The notes beneath the pieces are model-generated. The model was not told the DNA's origin and searched no databases. It saw only the letters and a program-made list of their open reading frames with translations. This document shows positions 1 to 11,790 of a stretch of 64,000 nt of DNA, piece after piece. Source of the stretch: Schistocephalus solidus (taxonomy: Eukaryota; Platyhelminthes; Cestoda; Diphyllobothriidea; Diphyllobothriidae). The position numbers were made by a program, and so were the translations under genes. Each line of letters begins with the position of its first letter. Within the stretch, counting starts at the first letter, position 1. The stretch is taken from the NCBI GenBank assembly GCA_017591395.1, contig WEDG01001033.1, positions 62,001 to 126,000 on the forward strand. The letters run 5' to 3'.

Positions 1-380
1 CTTCCCGGCGATGTTGTGCAACTAGAGGCCTCTTTGATTATCACAGAGTAGCCGATTCCCCCTCGTTTGTAGAGATGGACGATGGTCGCGTCTTTGAAAT
101 CCTGAGGAACTTAGCCTTGGTGCCACATCTCCTTGAAGAGTGTAGTGAGTTCTACTATCAGCCGGAGCCCGCCGTGCTTCTGGACTTCCAATGGGATTGC
201 GTCGGATCCCAGTGCTTTACCGCTGGAAATCTGCTGCACGGCCCGGAGGGTTTGTGGTAAAGAAGGCGGCAGATCCAGGTCATTGTTCGCGTTCACTTGA
301 GAAAGTTGGTCAATGGCAGCATCGGAGATGGCTGATGAGCAACTAAGGACACTTCTGAAGTGCTTGGCCCAGTGCTTCAT
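1..380 (-). pseudogene. Reverse transcriptase N-terminal part of the LINE, cut by window edge
   Basis: The minus-strand frame from 380 contains ISSGKALGSDAIPLEVQKHGG followed by a helix ending FKEMWHQG, which matches the fingers region that opens LINE RT domains. In a shifted frame the sequence continues as VPQDFKDATIVHLYKR at about 108-60, and in a third frame as LCDNQRGL, a stop, then HNIAGK at the edge, recalling the usual NHRGISLLNIAGK block. Two shifts and one stop within 110 bases show a dead copy. The palm motifs would lie outside the window. Confidence 0.8.
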
Positions 381-518
381 AATTTGCGATTACTCTGTCA
401 GCAGTGTTGTGCCATCAGAGCTGAGCAGCGGTGCGGTCCCCTTGATACACGGGCCGTAGAGGGCCTCGGTGGCTTTGAAAAGGTTTTTCATTTCATTGCG
501 GTCCACATACTCCTGGAT

Positions 519-900
519 TTACTCGGCCTTTCGGATCATCCAGGCGTCCTGCAGCTCCCGCAGCCGTTGCTGTACATGGCGCCGGCATCTGAAGAAGGCT
601 GCATTGTTGGCGTCAGTCCCAAGGTCCATGTAGCCTTTGTGTAGTTTATTCTTCTCCACGAGTACGTTGCTGATGTCAGCGTCATTGTCTTTAAACCAGT
701 CCTGGTTTTGATGGCGGGCGCGTCTGAGGACTTCGAGGGTGGTGGACTGGATGACATTTCCCAGTTGAAACCATCTCTTCTCCACGGTAGCATTATCATC
801 TGGAGCAAGCAGGTCCTCCAGTTTCTCGGTTATTTGGTTGCTGAAATCAAAACAGTGAGCAGGCAAATTTAAAAAAAGAATATTTAACTTACCTGGCGGT
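519..900 (-). pseudogene. LINE linker between endonuclease and reverse transcriptase
   Basis: An open stretch of about 115 residues (866-519) with charged, helical-looking sequence such as RARHQNQDWFKDNDADISN and RRHVQQRLRELQDAW. No domain name applies; it occupies the position of the endonuclease-RT connector of the same element. It is separated from the endonuclease end (909) by an A-rich gap of about 40 bases with a frame change, and from the RT piece (380) by about 140 bases with stops. I regard it as part of the broken polyprotein and not a separate gene. Confidence 0.7.
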
Positions 901-908
901 CGCTTACC

Positions 909-1960
909 TTAGGGCCTTCGTCGGGGTTGCAGTCGTAGTCTCATCTGGGATATGACGAGGCGGTGATCTGTCCAACCATTGGCATCGCGGATCGCCTTGG
1001 TTACCAGCACGTCCTGTCGATCTCGCCTCCGGACGAGAACATAGTGCAGCAGATGCCAGCGCGCGACCGAGGGTACATCCACGTGGCCTTCTCCCGCGTC
1101 GAAAGGTGGAAAAAGGTGTTGGTCAGCATGAGACGGTGTTCCACACACGTGCGCAGAAGAAGGAGGCCGTTATCATTACAGCTACCGCGACCGTGGGGAC
1201 CCAGCACTCCCTGCCAGGTAGCGTGGTCCGTCCCGACGCGGGCGTTGAAGTCGCCAAGGACATTTAACTTGTCCTTTTTCGGCACAAGCGCCAGCAGTGC
1301 GTGCAGGTCCTCGTAGAATTTGTCCTTCTCCAAATCAGAGCTGGTCATTGGGGAAGCGAAGGCTCTGATGATGGTGGCGAACTGGTCTTCCCGAAAATGC
1401 AGGCGGAGGCTCATCAGGCGATCATTGATACCCTGCGGCAGACAGGGCAGACGTCCCACGATGTCGTTACGGATGGCAAAGGCAACACCAGCGTCGCGTC
1501 GCTCTGCTTTTGGCCGACCGCTCCAGAAGAATGTGTAGCTGGCACCCACCTCCTCCAGTTGACGCTGCTCAGAGAATCGGGTCTCGCTGAGAGCAGCAAT
1601 GTCCACCTTGTAGCGCGCCAGTTCCCGAATGACTAGCAGTGTCCCCCGTTCCGGCCAGTTGCTCCTAGGATTGTCTAAAAGGTAACGAACATGCCAGGCT
1701 GCTAGTGTGAGTGGACTCACCCGAGCAGCCTGGAGGGTATGGTGAGGGGGATGGGGACGGTGAGTATTGTTGTTTGCTTGAGTTTTACGACCGCGTATTT
1801 TGCGATCTGCGAGCCGTGGTCGGCTGCAAAAGACTTGAGACCCAGCATTTGTTTTGGGCACCTTTTCTAGCCCCTTTTTCAGTGAGGAGGCAAGCAGTGT
1901 TGTCTCTAAATAGGGCTGCTCGGACAGTCCAGACGGCTGCCGAACTCCACTATGGGTCAC
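909..1960 (-). pseudogene. APE-type endonuclease domain of the LINE, frameshifted
   Basis: The domain nicks target DNA to prime reverse transcription. The main frame (1960-1001, 319 residues counted from a GTG, so not a true start) shows LSETRF at about residue 124 with the catalytic Glu, [10 protein letters not shown] near 154, and GDFNARVG at 236-243 with catalytic Asp and Asn. The frame fails near 1050 and resumes in another frame (1148-909) as HYVLVRRRD and then WTDHRLVIS, which holds the Asp-His pair ending the fold. All catalytic motifs are present, but in two frames, so the break is recent relative to sequence decay. The first 80 residues are rich in basic and polar residues and show no domain I recognise. 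Confidence 0.85.
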
Positions 1961-2335
1961 GGTTTTGTTTTAATGGGAGAACGACCCAAGTTAGACTGGG
2001 CTGCCTACGGGGTTGCTGTCGCCCTTACGGTAGGACTTTTTGAGAGGGGGGAGGTGGGTAGTTCGGGAGTCAGACATACCGGGTGTGTAGGTACGCACAA
2101 CAGCGCAGTCCTTCCCCTGGTTTAGCACGCCGGTCGGGACTGTTTCCCGGGCTGTGGCCACTGGGAAGAACCCAACTTCGAGGAGGCACAGGTGAGAGTT
2201 GGGTACCAGTTAGAGGTGGCCACAGGAGAATTCACCACCTTTGCTAGACACCGGGAGCGCCCAAATGCTATCTGTGTGGTGCCACCCCTAACTAGTACCC
2301 CTTCACCCCGGAAGCGCCACACACACACACAACAG

Positions 2336-3180
2336 TTTGACCTTCGTAGTCTGACGATGTCAACCGTATGCTCTACGGAAGGGTGCTGCAGAAAAGATGA
2401 CTTGTGCGTGATTTAGTTTAAAGTGATAGTAGACTTGCGCTGCATCTGCCGCACTCTCTCCTCCTCCCTTACCTGAGTCCGGTGTCATGACGGAGTCAAG
2501 AAGACCGGAGGCTGGAGATGGCGCAGGTGGCTGGCTTGACCGGGGTCCCTAGGCCCTAGCCACCCCTAACGTGCCACCAAACCCTCCCATGTTCAGCATT
2601 TGTTATGTGAGCTGAAACCGAATAACGCCTGCCGTGCCCTGATGTGGCTCCCGTGTTGGTCTAACGCATCGACAACGCGGTCCGTTTAGGGGACACACGA
2701 TAGTTCGACCGTCGTAGTCCGACGATGTCCAACGTATGCTTCATGGAAGGTAGGAGCAGGGACGGTGACTTGCGCGTTAATTAGTTTTGAGTGATAGTAG
2801 CCTTGCGCTGCAGCTACCGCACATTCTCCACCTCCCCCACCTGAGCCCGATGTCAAGACAGAGTCAAGAAGACCGGAGGCGGGAGAAGACGAAGGTGGCT
2901 GGCACGGCCGAGTCCTCTAAGTCCTAGCCGTCCCTAGGCGTGCCACCACATCTCCCATGTTCGGCATTTGTTAGCGGAGCGCAACCCGAATAATGCATGC
3001 CGTGCCCTGATGTGGCCCCCGTGTTGGTCCAACGCATCTACCACGTGGCCCGTTAAGGGGCCAATAAGGGGACACACACACATACACACAAACTGGACTG
3101 ACTACCCAGTCCAAGCTATCCCGTCATTTATTAACCTACCAACCCAAGGCTTTGGGGCACCTTGATGATTTGAAGTGCGT
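2336..3180. repeat. Dispersed repeat, two tandem units of about 367 bp
   Basis: Unit 1 begins near 2336 and unit 2 near 2702; both start TTGACC/TTCGACCGTCGTAGTC and share the block GTCAAGAAGACCGGAGGC and the ending on AACGC near CGGTCCG. Unit 2 has an extra tail (3060-3180) with short ACAC runs and CCAAGGCTTT. Related copies lie at 12720-13115 (reverse), 14465-14600 (reverse), 17905-18400, 18590-18765, 19680-19850 and 45645-45895 (reverse). There is no long frame, no terminal inverted repeat and no recognisable RT. It could be a SINE-like element or the untranslated part of a larger element tied to the zinc-finger cassettes at 18.8-20.5 kb. Confidence 0.75.
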
Positions 3181-3931
3181 TGGAATTTTTAGGATGAGGA
3201 AAAGGCGCTGAAATGTCACCATCAAATCACCCCAGTGTCCCGAAAGTCACAAATTTACTGGTGTGTCTGAACAACCAGATAAACCTTGGATCGTAGTAGG
3301 TGAATTGAAAGAAGACCGGGAGGGTGGAGGAGGGTGGTGGTGTCCGGGTTAACAGCAACCCGCAGCACTCAGGAGGCATTTGTGTAAATCATGGGTTCGT
3401 CCAGCTATAAAAAAACTGACCCCAACAGCGCATAAACGGCCATAGTAACAGAGTCCGTGAATTGACCTAGTAGCAGTTAACATTTAAAATGTTCTTCCTA
3501 CCGCCGTAAGGCATTGCGACAACGAATATTTTACGGTCACTGCCGGCGGTAATTTGGGTATCCGAATCTTAGTAATCCGGAAGCGTACATTTACCAAACC
3601 TGACCTTCCCAGCCTCGAATGAGAATGTCCACGGAAGCTATCAAGATCGAGATATTGCACCATTTGACCTCGTTCTTAATCCTTAAGTACTTGGCTCGTT
3701 TAGCATGTGAACACGCGTCTGATTCATGAGTATTACCAGACTACCATCTCAACTCGGTGTTAGTGGGCGCAAAATGCCAACTTCTTCTCTCTTTAAATCA
3801 GAGCCGCTGGTAACGCTGGCCCTAAGTCCCACTTAGCAGTAAGGTGCCTTTGTGCAAGTAAAATATTGCAACATTTTGCAAACGGTGAAGTCTCCTCTTT
3901 AGTAAAATACTAGAGAAGTCATTATTCCACT
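3181..3931. other. No feature supported
   Basis: About 750 bases of mixed composition with no frame above 60 codons resembling a protein, and no repeat I can relate to the rest of the window. Confidence 0.5.
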
Positions 3932-3949
3932 CGTTATATATATATATAT
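3932..3949. repeat. Short (TA)n at the left end of the SINE array
   Basis: A TA run directly precedes the outer end of the minus-strand SINE copy. A far longer TA run lies at the other end of the array (4769-4877), so both outer ends of the array are TA repeats. Confidence 0.85.
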
Positions 3950-4081
3950 GATAGTGTGGGGCTCACCGATCTGCTTAAGGAACATGCATGTTCCGTTGTG
4001 CCCTGGAGCTCAGACTAGAGCCCTCGCAGGCGGTCGCATAGCGACGTGTAGCATATGATGGAATGGAACCGACAAAGACAA

Positions 4082-4136
4082 GGGAGACCGGAATGGCCAT
4101 TTCTGGCTTATTAGCCGTCATCAGCCAGTCATACCC
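4082..4136 (-). ncRNA. Type I hammerhead ribozyme motif, copy 1
   Basis: Minus strand 5' to 3': outer stem I GGG (4136-4134), bulge TAT, stem I GACTGG (4130-4125), core CTGATGA (4124-4118), stem II GGCT-AATA-AGCC (4116-4105), core GAA (4103-4101), stem III ATGG/CCAT (4100-4093), cleavage-site U (4092), stem I CCGGTC (4091-4086), then CCC (4084-4082). All invariant core bases are present and stem I pairs fully, with one G-U. Deviations: the stem II pair next to the core is C with A, and stem III is a loopless 8-base palindrome, a form that in PLEs and retrozymes works best as a dimer. Predicted cleavage lies between 4092 and 4091. Activity is inferred from structure only. Confidence 0.75.
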
Positions 4137-4158
4137 AATCCCAAGTGTGGCACACCTG

Positions 4159-4213
4159 GGATTCGAACCCGCGACCTTTGGTATTTGAGTCGAACGCTCT
4201 ACCATTTGAGCCA
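4159..4213 (-). promoter_or_regulatory. tRNA-like Pol III internal promoter, minus copy
   Basis: A box TGGCTCAAATGG (4213-4202) and B box GGTTCGAATCC (4169-4159) are spaced as in a tRNA gene, and the D-arm pair GCTC/GAGC is intact. The flanking 7-base ends do not pair as an acceptor stem, so this is a tRNA-derived promoter head and not a tRNA gene. The anticodon position reads CAA, hinting at a leucine tRNA ancestor, weakly. Confidence 0.8.
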
Positions 4214-4252
4214 TGGGCTCGTTGTTTTGTCGGTTGTGATCGGGAATATGAT

Positions 4253-4572
4253 GATAGTGTGGGGCTCACCGATCTGCTTAAGGAACATGCATGTTCCGTT
4301 GTGCCCTGGAGCTCAGACTACAGCCCTCGCAGGCGGTCGCATAGCGACGTGTAGCATATGATGGAATGGAACCAACAAAGACAAGGGAGACCGGAATGGC
4401 CATTTCTGGCTTATTAGCCGTCATCAGCCAGTCATACCCAATCCCAAGTGTGGCACACCTGGGATCATATGCTACACGTCGCTACGCGACCGCCTGCGAG
4501 GGCTCTAGTCTGAGCTCCAGGGCACAACGGAACATGCATGTTCCTTAAGCAGATCGGTGAGCCCCACACTAT
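4253..4572. repeat. Inverted repeat formed by opposed SINE copies
   Basis: The block from ATAGTGTGGGGCTCACC to GTAGCATATG (about 4253-4357) recurs as its reverse complement at 4466-4572, with about 108 bases between. The outer copy (3951-4253) extends the inversion against 4466-4770. The junction lies at 4465, where a minus copy cut inside its B box meets the 5' end of the plus copy. Confidence 0.85.
4385..4439 (-). ncRNA. Type I hammerhead ribozyme motif, copy 2
   Basis: Identical in sequence and pairing to the copy at 4082-4136: core CTGATGA at 4427-4421, stem II hairpin 4419-4408, GAA at 4406-4404, loopless stem III 4403-4396, cleavage base 4395. Its predicted cut is exactly 303 bases from that of copy 1, so a minus-strand transcript across both would release one 303-nt monomer (4394 to 4092) carrying the tRNA-like promoter. 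Confidence 0.75.
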
Positions 4573-4612
4573 CATCATATTCCCGATCACAACCGACAAA
4601 ACAACGAGCCCG

Positions 4613-4667
4613 TGGCTCAAATGGTAGAGCGTTCGACTCAAATACCAAAGGTCGCGGGTTCGAATCC
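4613..4667 (+). promoter_or_regulatory. tRNA-like Pol III internal promoter, plus copy
   Basis: A box at 4613-4624 and B box GGTTCGAATCC at 4657-4667, the same as in the minus copy but on the other strand. It drives toward the hammerhead copy at 4690-4745 and then the long TA run. Confidence 0.8.
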
Positions 4668-4689
4668 CAGGTGTGCCACACTTGGGATT

Positions 4690-4745
4690 GGGTATGACTG
4701 GCTGATGACGGCTAATAGTTTCAGAAATGGCCATTCTGGTCTCCC
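4690..4745 (+). ncRNA. Hammerhead ribozyme motif, copy 3, stem II damaged
   Basis: Plus strand: GGG 4690-4692, stem I GACTGG 4696-4701, core CTGATGA 4702-4708, stem II region 4709-4723, GAAA 4724-4727, stem III to 4734, cleavage base T4735, stem I CTGGTC 4736-4741. Stem I still pairs through G-U, but stem II has become GGCTAATAGTTTC, leaving only one or two good pairs. This copy is probably weaker or inactive. Confidence 0.6.
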
Positions 4746-4768
4746 CTTGTCTTTGTCGGTTACATTCC

Positions 4769-5684
<916 letters not shown>

Positions 5685-5730
5685 CTGTCTCTGATGCTGG
5701 GTTCAAGTGGGAATCTGAAACTTTAGACTA
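5685..5730 (+). ncRNA. Degenerate PLE-type hammerhead motif
   Basis: Stem I GTCT (5687-5690), core CTGATGC (5691-5697, last A changed), stem II GGGTTC/GAATCT (5700-5716), GAAA (5717-5720), C, then TTT where GTC is expected, stem I AGAC (5725-5728), then TAATAAA. It matches the better copy at 56297-56342 base for base over most of its length. The core changes make it inactive. The surrounding 5500-5780 is likely a decayed PLE terminal repeat. Confidence 0.55.
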
Positions 5731-8700
5731 ATAAATCTCTTGTGTCAGCCATTGCTTCTTCTTCGGGCCTTATAATATTAGTAGTCTCGCCTAGTAGTTT
5801 TTGCCATCGTTACTGGACATGAAGGGTGTTGGCTAATGTTAATTTTATATCTCTGGCATATAGTCCATTTTGAAATTACTACTCATTTTCGGTCCTTCTA
5901 GTAAAGTCCTTGTCTTAACGAGGTGAATGTCATCGTTGACTCTGGTGATATTCTGTGGATGAGAAATGAATGTCACATTGAAAGGCTGCTAACTGGATTA
6001 TACATTGTTCACCTCGTAACGTGGAGCATAAAGCCGAAGCAAGGGAGGAATAGCCACTTAAAATACTCAAATAATTGGTTATTCCTGACGCTTGGGTGAC
6101 AACTTCCAGCATAAAAGAAACCCTTTGCTAAAGAAAATCGCACTAGCCATCCAATAGTCTACACAATGGACACTTTCGAGAATTTTCACTGGCATTACTG
6201 TCCTATTCCGTCCTTGTGGTGACTGCAATAGCTCGTTTTGGACTAATCATTAGGACATGGCCTCCTTCCGCTGATAATTTTAGTTTCCATTTAAAAAATA
6301 AACTTCCCGATTGACTTCAATAAACGTGGTATTTTATTTGAAATAGTGCCTAGATTAGGCTTTCCATACTCGCAGCACAGGTACTAGCTAAATGCGAGGC
6401 ATCTGGTTCGCCCATATTTTGCCGCTGCATGGCACAACTGAGAGAGGGTCGGCTCACTGGTGAGTACCCCAGCATACCCCTTGGGCTCCCTGGCAGATCC
6501 CTCAGGTTAACCATTGTTGCTGTTTAACCCAGGAAAGCATGTACTTTCACCTGCCTTAATCTGAAATCAATGGACTGTGGATGACGATAGAGCCAGGTAC
6601 CCAAGAGTTGACTTACAAAGCCCCTGGTGAACACTGAGCATAGGGTGGACCCAATGACTGCAATCACTGGACCCAATGGCTTCGGGCGACGACCGGGCGT
6701 CTCCTGCGCTCTTCAATACGGAGAAGAAAACCCAACCTCTGTAAGCAGCTTAATCGTGGGATCAACCTCGCAACCTTCCCGTGGTGAGGATCGATAGCGG
6801 ACGTAACTCCATTCCCCCTGTCGTCTTCTCACTCCCCTCCCGTAGGACTAACCGCTGTCCAGCGCGTTGCAGTTTCAATCACGTTTGACAGGTTTTCACA
6901 GCAATCTGAGCTGGCTTGCTTCGTTAACGCTCCTCTTTCCCTCACCATGCATACCGTCATATCAGATCAATAGTCAATTGCTTTATTTACATATAATGTT
7001 TCATCCCTCTAGATCGACTATTAATTGGATTGTTTACCTTGTCTTATTAATGGGCAATGGCCGTATGCGGTTGAGTAAGAGGTCGCAAAATTTTATGACG
7101 TAAGTAAATTCTGCGTATTTTTTTCCGTTATTGTTTCTTAAGTTGGCCGTATAAAATCTGAGAGCCGTATGTGCACATATTAAGCTACTTAATGCCCGCA
7201 CATGCGCAAAAAGCGTTGAATAAACATTAAAAGACTCGAAATGAGTCTGCTAGTCTGCCAAAGGCAGCATGAACTAGGTACATGAACAAAGACCTGGCTG
7301 TTCTTTAATGACAGGCTGTTAGAATAAAGCAAGCAACTAGATATGCCCGTGCCTCTCCGAATGCTTTTTGTAACGAGGCCGGGCGGGCTTGAACGGTGGA
7401 TTTTCGACCATCCTAACAAAGGCATCTAATAAATCATTTTGTAAGACAGTGGAGGATTACTCATAGTTTAGGAACCTAGTTGGTAATTAGCATGGAGGTA
7501 TCTGTAAGTATCAAGACTTACGACTGGTTTGTCGTTTTCATTGTGTGGATTTCGCTGTTGACTGCAACATGATCAATGATAGTTTTTATTCGACCCAAAT
7601 AGTCCTCTAACTTCTGTTTTACCTTGGCCTGTCACAAGTTCCTAACAAGTATGCGTGCCCGCGTTCCTTTGCTGATCCTTTGATAGAGGCAAAAAAACAT
7701 TCTACTTTCTGAATACCCATGTCATCATTAAGTTGCGAAATGTGTGTCAATGGTTACTGGTGTTGGAGGTGATTGGTCTGAAGACCTTCAGATTTTTCTG
7801 ATATCGGCCAAAGTAAATCTTCCATTAACTGAACTGTTAGCCTTTAGCTATCGTCGCAACAAAGACCTCACTTCCGTACATTTACTCTCCTACATTCAGA
7901 TCATAAAAGACTTACAAAACGAGGAAAAAGTGGTTCCAAAAATAAGTGTCTCTGCAAGGGTTCGTTAAACTGCACTTGACAGATCTGAACGCCATATACA
8001 GCAATGATTTGTACTCGAGCATCTTTCTCAAGTACACTCACAGCGTGTAAGCACATGACCTTTTTCATCAAAATGTTTATGCAAATCATGTACAAGACAC
8101 AACCAGTCAATGGTTTATGTAAAGGAGCTTTCCAGGATTTATTGTTCTGATATGGTATGAACGCTGACTGAAACAGAACTGATGAGAGGAGCAAAAAGTA
8201 GCAAACATGAAAAGCTCCAAAATGTACTGCTGAGGTGGTTTTTTTTCCGGTAGATGTCAGTTTGGCAGGTTCGGGCACAGTGAATTGCTGGAACAAATGT
8301 TGATTACTTTGGTCAGCTGGTGCATTTGTGCTCACAATACAAAATTACGCGAGATTACTTAGCTCCAAAAACCTCCTTCACACATAGGTTCGTTAATTAG
8401 GTTCGATAATTGTTAAGGATTATTATCGATTTCTTTTACCCCTGTCAACACTGAGCTCCATGGTCAGTTAATAAGAGAGCGGGATGGTGTGGTTGATCGG
8501 TTTTCACAAAGACTACTTTGAACTCTACATTTTATTTACTAATTGCCCGACTTTAGCCCTATGAGGACAGCAATTTTGCTTCGTTTTCTCATCACGCCTT
8601 AAGTAAATAGCTGACATGAAAGAGTGACAAAAATCAAAGAAAGGTGCTTGTGAAATGTCGTATGCGTTTCTGCTGCGCTTTGTCACTACATTGTTCAAGA

Positions 8701-11640
8701 CTATTCAATCCAAATAGTTCGAATGGCACTGTGTCAGACTTTGAAGAAAAAGCTGCGTTGCAGTGTATATTGACTTATTCAGTAGGCGGTCATGAGACAA
8801 AATGTGGCTCAAGGGAGTCAAGATAGATGAAAAATCAATATTTTTTGCGCTACTATGAATCAAGTTCTAATTATTACAAAAACGCTGGACGGCCATGCAA
8901 GAGGGCTGCAATTCTAGGCAGTAGAAATGTAAATTCCGGCGTGCAGGTGTAATTTATAGTTTTATTTTTCTGTAACACTTTAGTGCCACGGCTGTCAGTA
9001 AACTATCTTTTTTTGCTTATCAGCATGGCAACAGCAAACTGTTCGTTAAGGCCAGTCAGCCACAGTTCAGTATCAACGTGTTTACGCAGGATACGTCGCT
9101 ATCACATACAGTGGTCCACATGGGTTTTTTATGATTGTCTGGCCTGTTAGCAAAGTATAAATTAGTATCGATTGATAAATAGAGAAAGAAATTGATTGAG
9201 AAGGTGAGACAAGTACATTCACGTGACAATACAACTAAAGCAGCTGCGTTAAATGCTAAATTTATATATTCTAAATACCATCTGAATTTTGACATTGTAA
9301 GTGTTTATTTTGCATTTAAACTGTTAACTCAGGCATTATGGCTATTTAAAGAGCGTGTCGAATATAGCGTGCAGACAAATCCTTAATGTTAATGAACATT
9401 GTTTCACGCCCTGATGGTACCCTGTGTTAGCTGACGAGATACTCATCTGCATAGCAAACGTTTTACAAGATACGCCGGCATCTAAAAGTTTTCATATATG
9501 GTTCGATCATCCAGCGACAGTCTAATTGTGAACGCGTTGTCAACGGAAGTGTTGCTGTTTTGGATTTCAGTGGGCTGCATGGCACGTTGATGTCGTTCCT
9601 ATCCGCGTATGTTTGCTCGTTCTACAATTGGCTGGTTTTGATTTAGGCCTTTTTCTCGGAGGCTTTACTTAGCGTGCTTTGTTATCATACTAAATTCTTA
9701 TTTGAATAATTTATGCAGTTACTTGGAAAAGGCACAGCTTTGCCCCGCATAGACTGCTTTCTTAAGGCTGTCTCGACGTATAACAGAGAAACTCACTGCC
9801 CTTCTCAATAACAGTACTCACCACACAACACCAGGTGTGTCTGATTCCATGATTGTAAGCGCAACTTGACGCAATTTGGCCAAAAGACGTTATTCTCAAG
9901 AGACTGACAGAATTTAAGCTTGTAAATGACCATAATATGCCTTCTGACTTATGTGAGAAGTTTAAATTTGTCGCGCTTTTAAGTCCAGCGTTTTCAGATT
10001 GGTATGAATAAGCAAAATTTTCCATGGCATCGTTAATTCAGCGAAAGTGGCTTTACATTGACAACTGACGTTCTACCGCACGTGAAAAACCAGATCTCTC
10101 ACAGAAACGAATTTTTATCAAAAAGTACGGGACTTTCATTGGATATCCATTTGAGAAGTATAGCAGATGGTTTAATAAAATTATCATCTTAACTGGAATC
10201 TCATCAAAATCCGTGGATTGAATACTGAGAGACATCTGAGGAGCCTACTCAATGGAAGGGGTTTTTTGTAAACCGTAAAGCCAAGAGCAGTACGTGTCTG
10301 GTTAGTAGCATCTTCTTGTAATTGGATTATGTTAAATCTTTCCGTGCTTACTGAATATACTATTTACCATTGAAATTAAAAGTATTCAAGTCAGACGCTT
10401 GCAGGATTTTCGAGACATTTTCCCGAAGTTCAAGTTCATTGGGCGTTTTCGGACAAAATTATGATCTCAAGTTCCAGCTTATCAACTTTAAAGGACACAA
10501 TTTTTCTCATTTACACTCTATAAAGGATGATAAAAATATGAAAAACGGTGTCGCGTTATCTAACGTCCCTATTACGGTTTCCGCTGATTAACTCTTGCGT
10601 CATAAATAGAATGCCAGTAGACGCCTACGACCAAAAGTCGCAAATTCAAGCAGGAATTGAAGCATTTGATCCTAAATCCAGTCAAGTATCACAAGTCAGT
10701 AATGAAATAAACCGTTTTAGACGATAAATGCATTTTCCAAAATTTTCATAAAATTGATATTCTTTAATCGAATAATGTTTCAGGGTGATCGCCCGAACTT
10801 GTTCCGGACCGTTCAAAGTTCACATCCGCCCTACGTGGTAGGCGACAGTTTTAATCTCTCCCACCGCACTTTTTGCGCTCAGATTGCCTTTCCCACTTCA
10901 ATAAATAGTTTGCGGACCTGTATTGTCAGCACCAGGTGTAGCGCCATCCTGGAGGAGACGCTTTGCCACAGTCAAAATGTTTGATATCCCAAATTCCTAC
11001 CATGTTTCAGCATAGATAAAGAAAACGATTGAGGTTGTGACAGTGTTAGTCTGTCATTACCAAAGTAACGAAGTATAAAAACGCCCAGGTCTGAGAACAA
11101 CGGTGCTGTTCAGCTTAAGTGACTGAGATCATACAATGTTTATCTGCATGCACCTTGCCCAGTTACTGAGAGCCTGGCCATACTCTCTCTCTCTCTCTCT
11201 TTGTTCTCACCCATGCGGTGGTCATGGCCTTGTCTGCTTTAGTCGACTTAAACAATATTTCAAGTCAGGTCGGTTAGTTCCCGGTTCACTTAGCTCCTTG
11301 ACTTCGAATCTAGTCAACGCGCAGCTACACAATTTCATCTAGTTTCTTTGATTAGTTATAACATATTCCTGAACGGCGTTGTTATTATGGGTCTACTGTC
11401 GTAAAGCTCGTTTAGACCACATCGGTGGTTGTTTGTAAATGACTCGGTCAGTATTCTCCGCGTCTATCGGGTTCTGAATTGACAAATGTGCAATTTCGGT
11501 TAACTTTTTCTATCACAATATTCCTAGAAGACTAAATATCCGCCTTCCAAATATTTCTAAACGCCAATTCCGTAATCTATGAAGTGTAAGCTTTGATGAC
11601 AAAGCTACTTCACCCACTGTTTTAGACTCGTAGAGCTGTA
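5731..11640. other. About 5.9 kb without a supported gene
   Basis: AT-rich sequence with scattered short frames of 60-144 codons, such as 7901-8335 on the minus strand. None shows a domain, a repeat relationship or a credible start. 6400-6850 is more GC-rich and contains AGGTTGATCCC on the minus strand near 6760, slightly like a B box but without a matching A box. Exons of a long-intron gene could hide here; I cannot show any. Confidence 0.4.
11183..11201. repeat. (CT)n microsatellite, short
   Basis: A pure CT run of 19 bases in otherwise mixed sequence. Confidence 0.9.
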
Positions 11641-11790
11641 GCCAGCAGTTTGACAACAGAGAAGAATGTTCACAAGCTGAGATAAAAAAATTTATTCACC
11701 TGACGTTTTGGATTGATGCTCGAACACCCCATCAGCGACATCATCAGATACCGAGAAATTCATGCATGGTTTACTGTAGCATTTATATGA
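11640..11790 (-). mobile_element. PLE terminal-repeat relic with degenerate hammerhead
   Basis: On the minus strand: CTGATGATGTCGCTGATGGG, then GTGTTCGAGCATCAATCC, AAAACGTC and AGGTGAATAAA (11752-11690). The tail ACGTC-AGG-AATAAA is the same as at 5685 and 56297, where it closes a PLE-type hammerhead. Here GAAA has become AAAA. A run of T and ordinary sequence follows. Confidence 0.55.

Larger units (their letters stand above)
1..2320 (-). mobile_element. RTE-like non-LTR retrotransposon, broken, continues past left edge
   Basis: A LINE read on the minus strand: 5' untranslated part (about 2320-1960), APE-type endonuclease (about 1700-910), linker (900-519) and the start of reverse transcriptase (380-1). 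The order endonuclease, linker, RT is that of RTE/CR1-type LINEs; the exact clade is inferred. The coding sequence is split by at least three frameshifts (near 1050, between 900 and 866, and at the left edge), so this copy is dead. The RT continues leftward outside the window, so 3' end and target duplication cannot be seen. Its 5' end abuts the dispersed repeat that starts at 2336. Similar endonuclease/RT proteins are abundant in tapeworm genomes, from memory rather than a search. Confidence 0.85.

Noticed and set aside
1355..1370. CTGATGA within the LINE endonuclease
   Set aside because: Lies in coding sequence and lacks the other hammerhead parts.
3975..4214. Minus-strand frame of 79 codons and its plus-strand repeat at 4612-4878
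   Set aside because: These are translations of the SINE tRNA head and tail, and in the second case of the TA repeat; not proteins.
4608..4685. Possible functional tRNA gene
   Set aside because: A and B boxes and the D arm are good, but the ends do not pair as an acceptor stem and the same sequence is repeated within a SINE.
6700..6850. tRNA-like B box (AGGTTGATCCC, minus strand)
   Set aside because: No A box at the right distance and no related copies seen in the window.
8175..8200. CTGATGA as a hammerhead core
   Set aside because: No GAAA or closing stems at suitable positions; chance occurrence.
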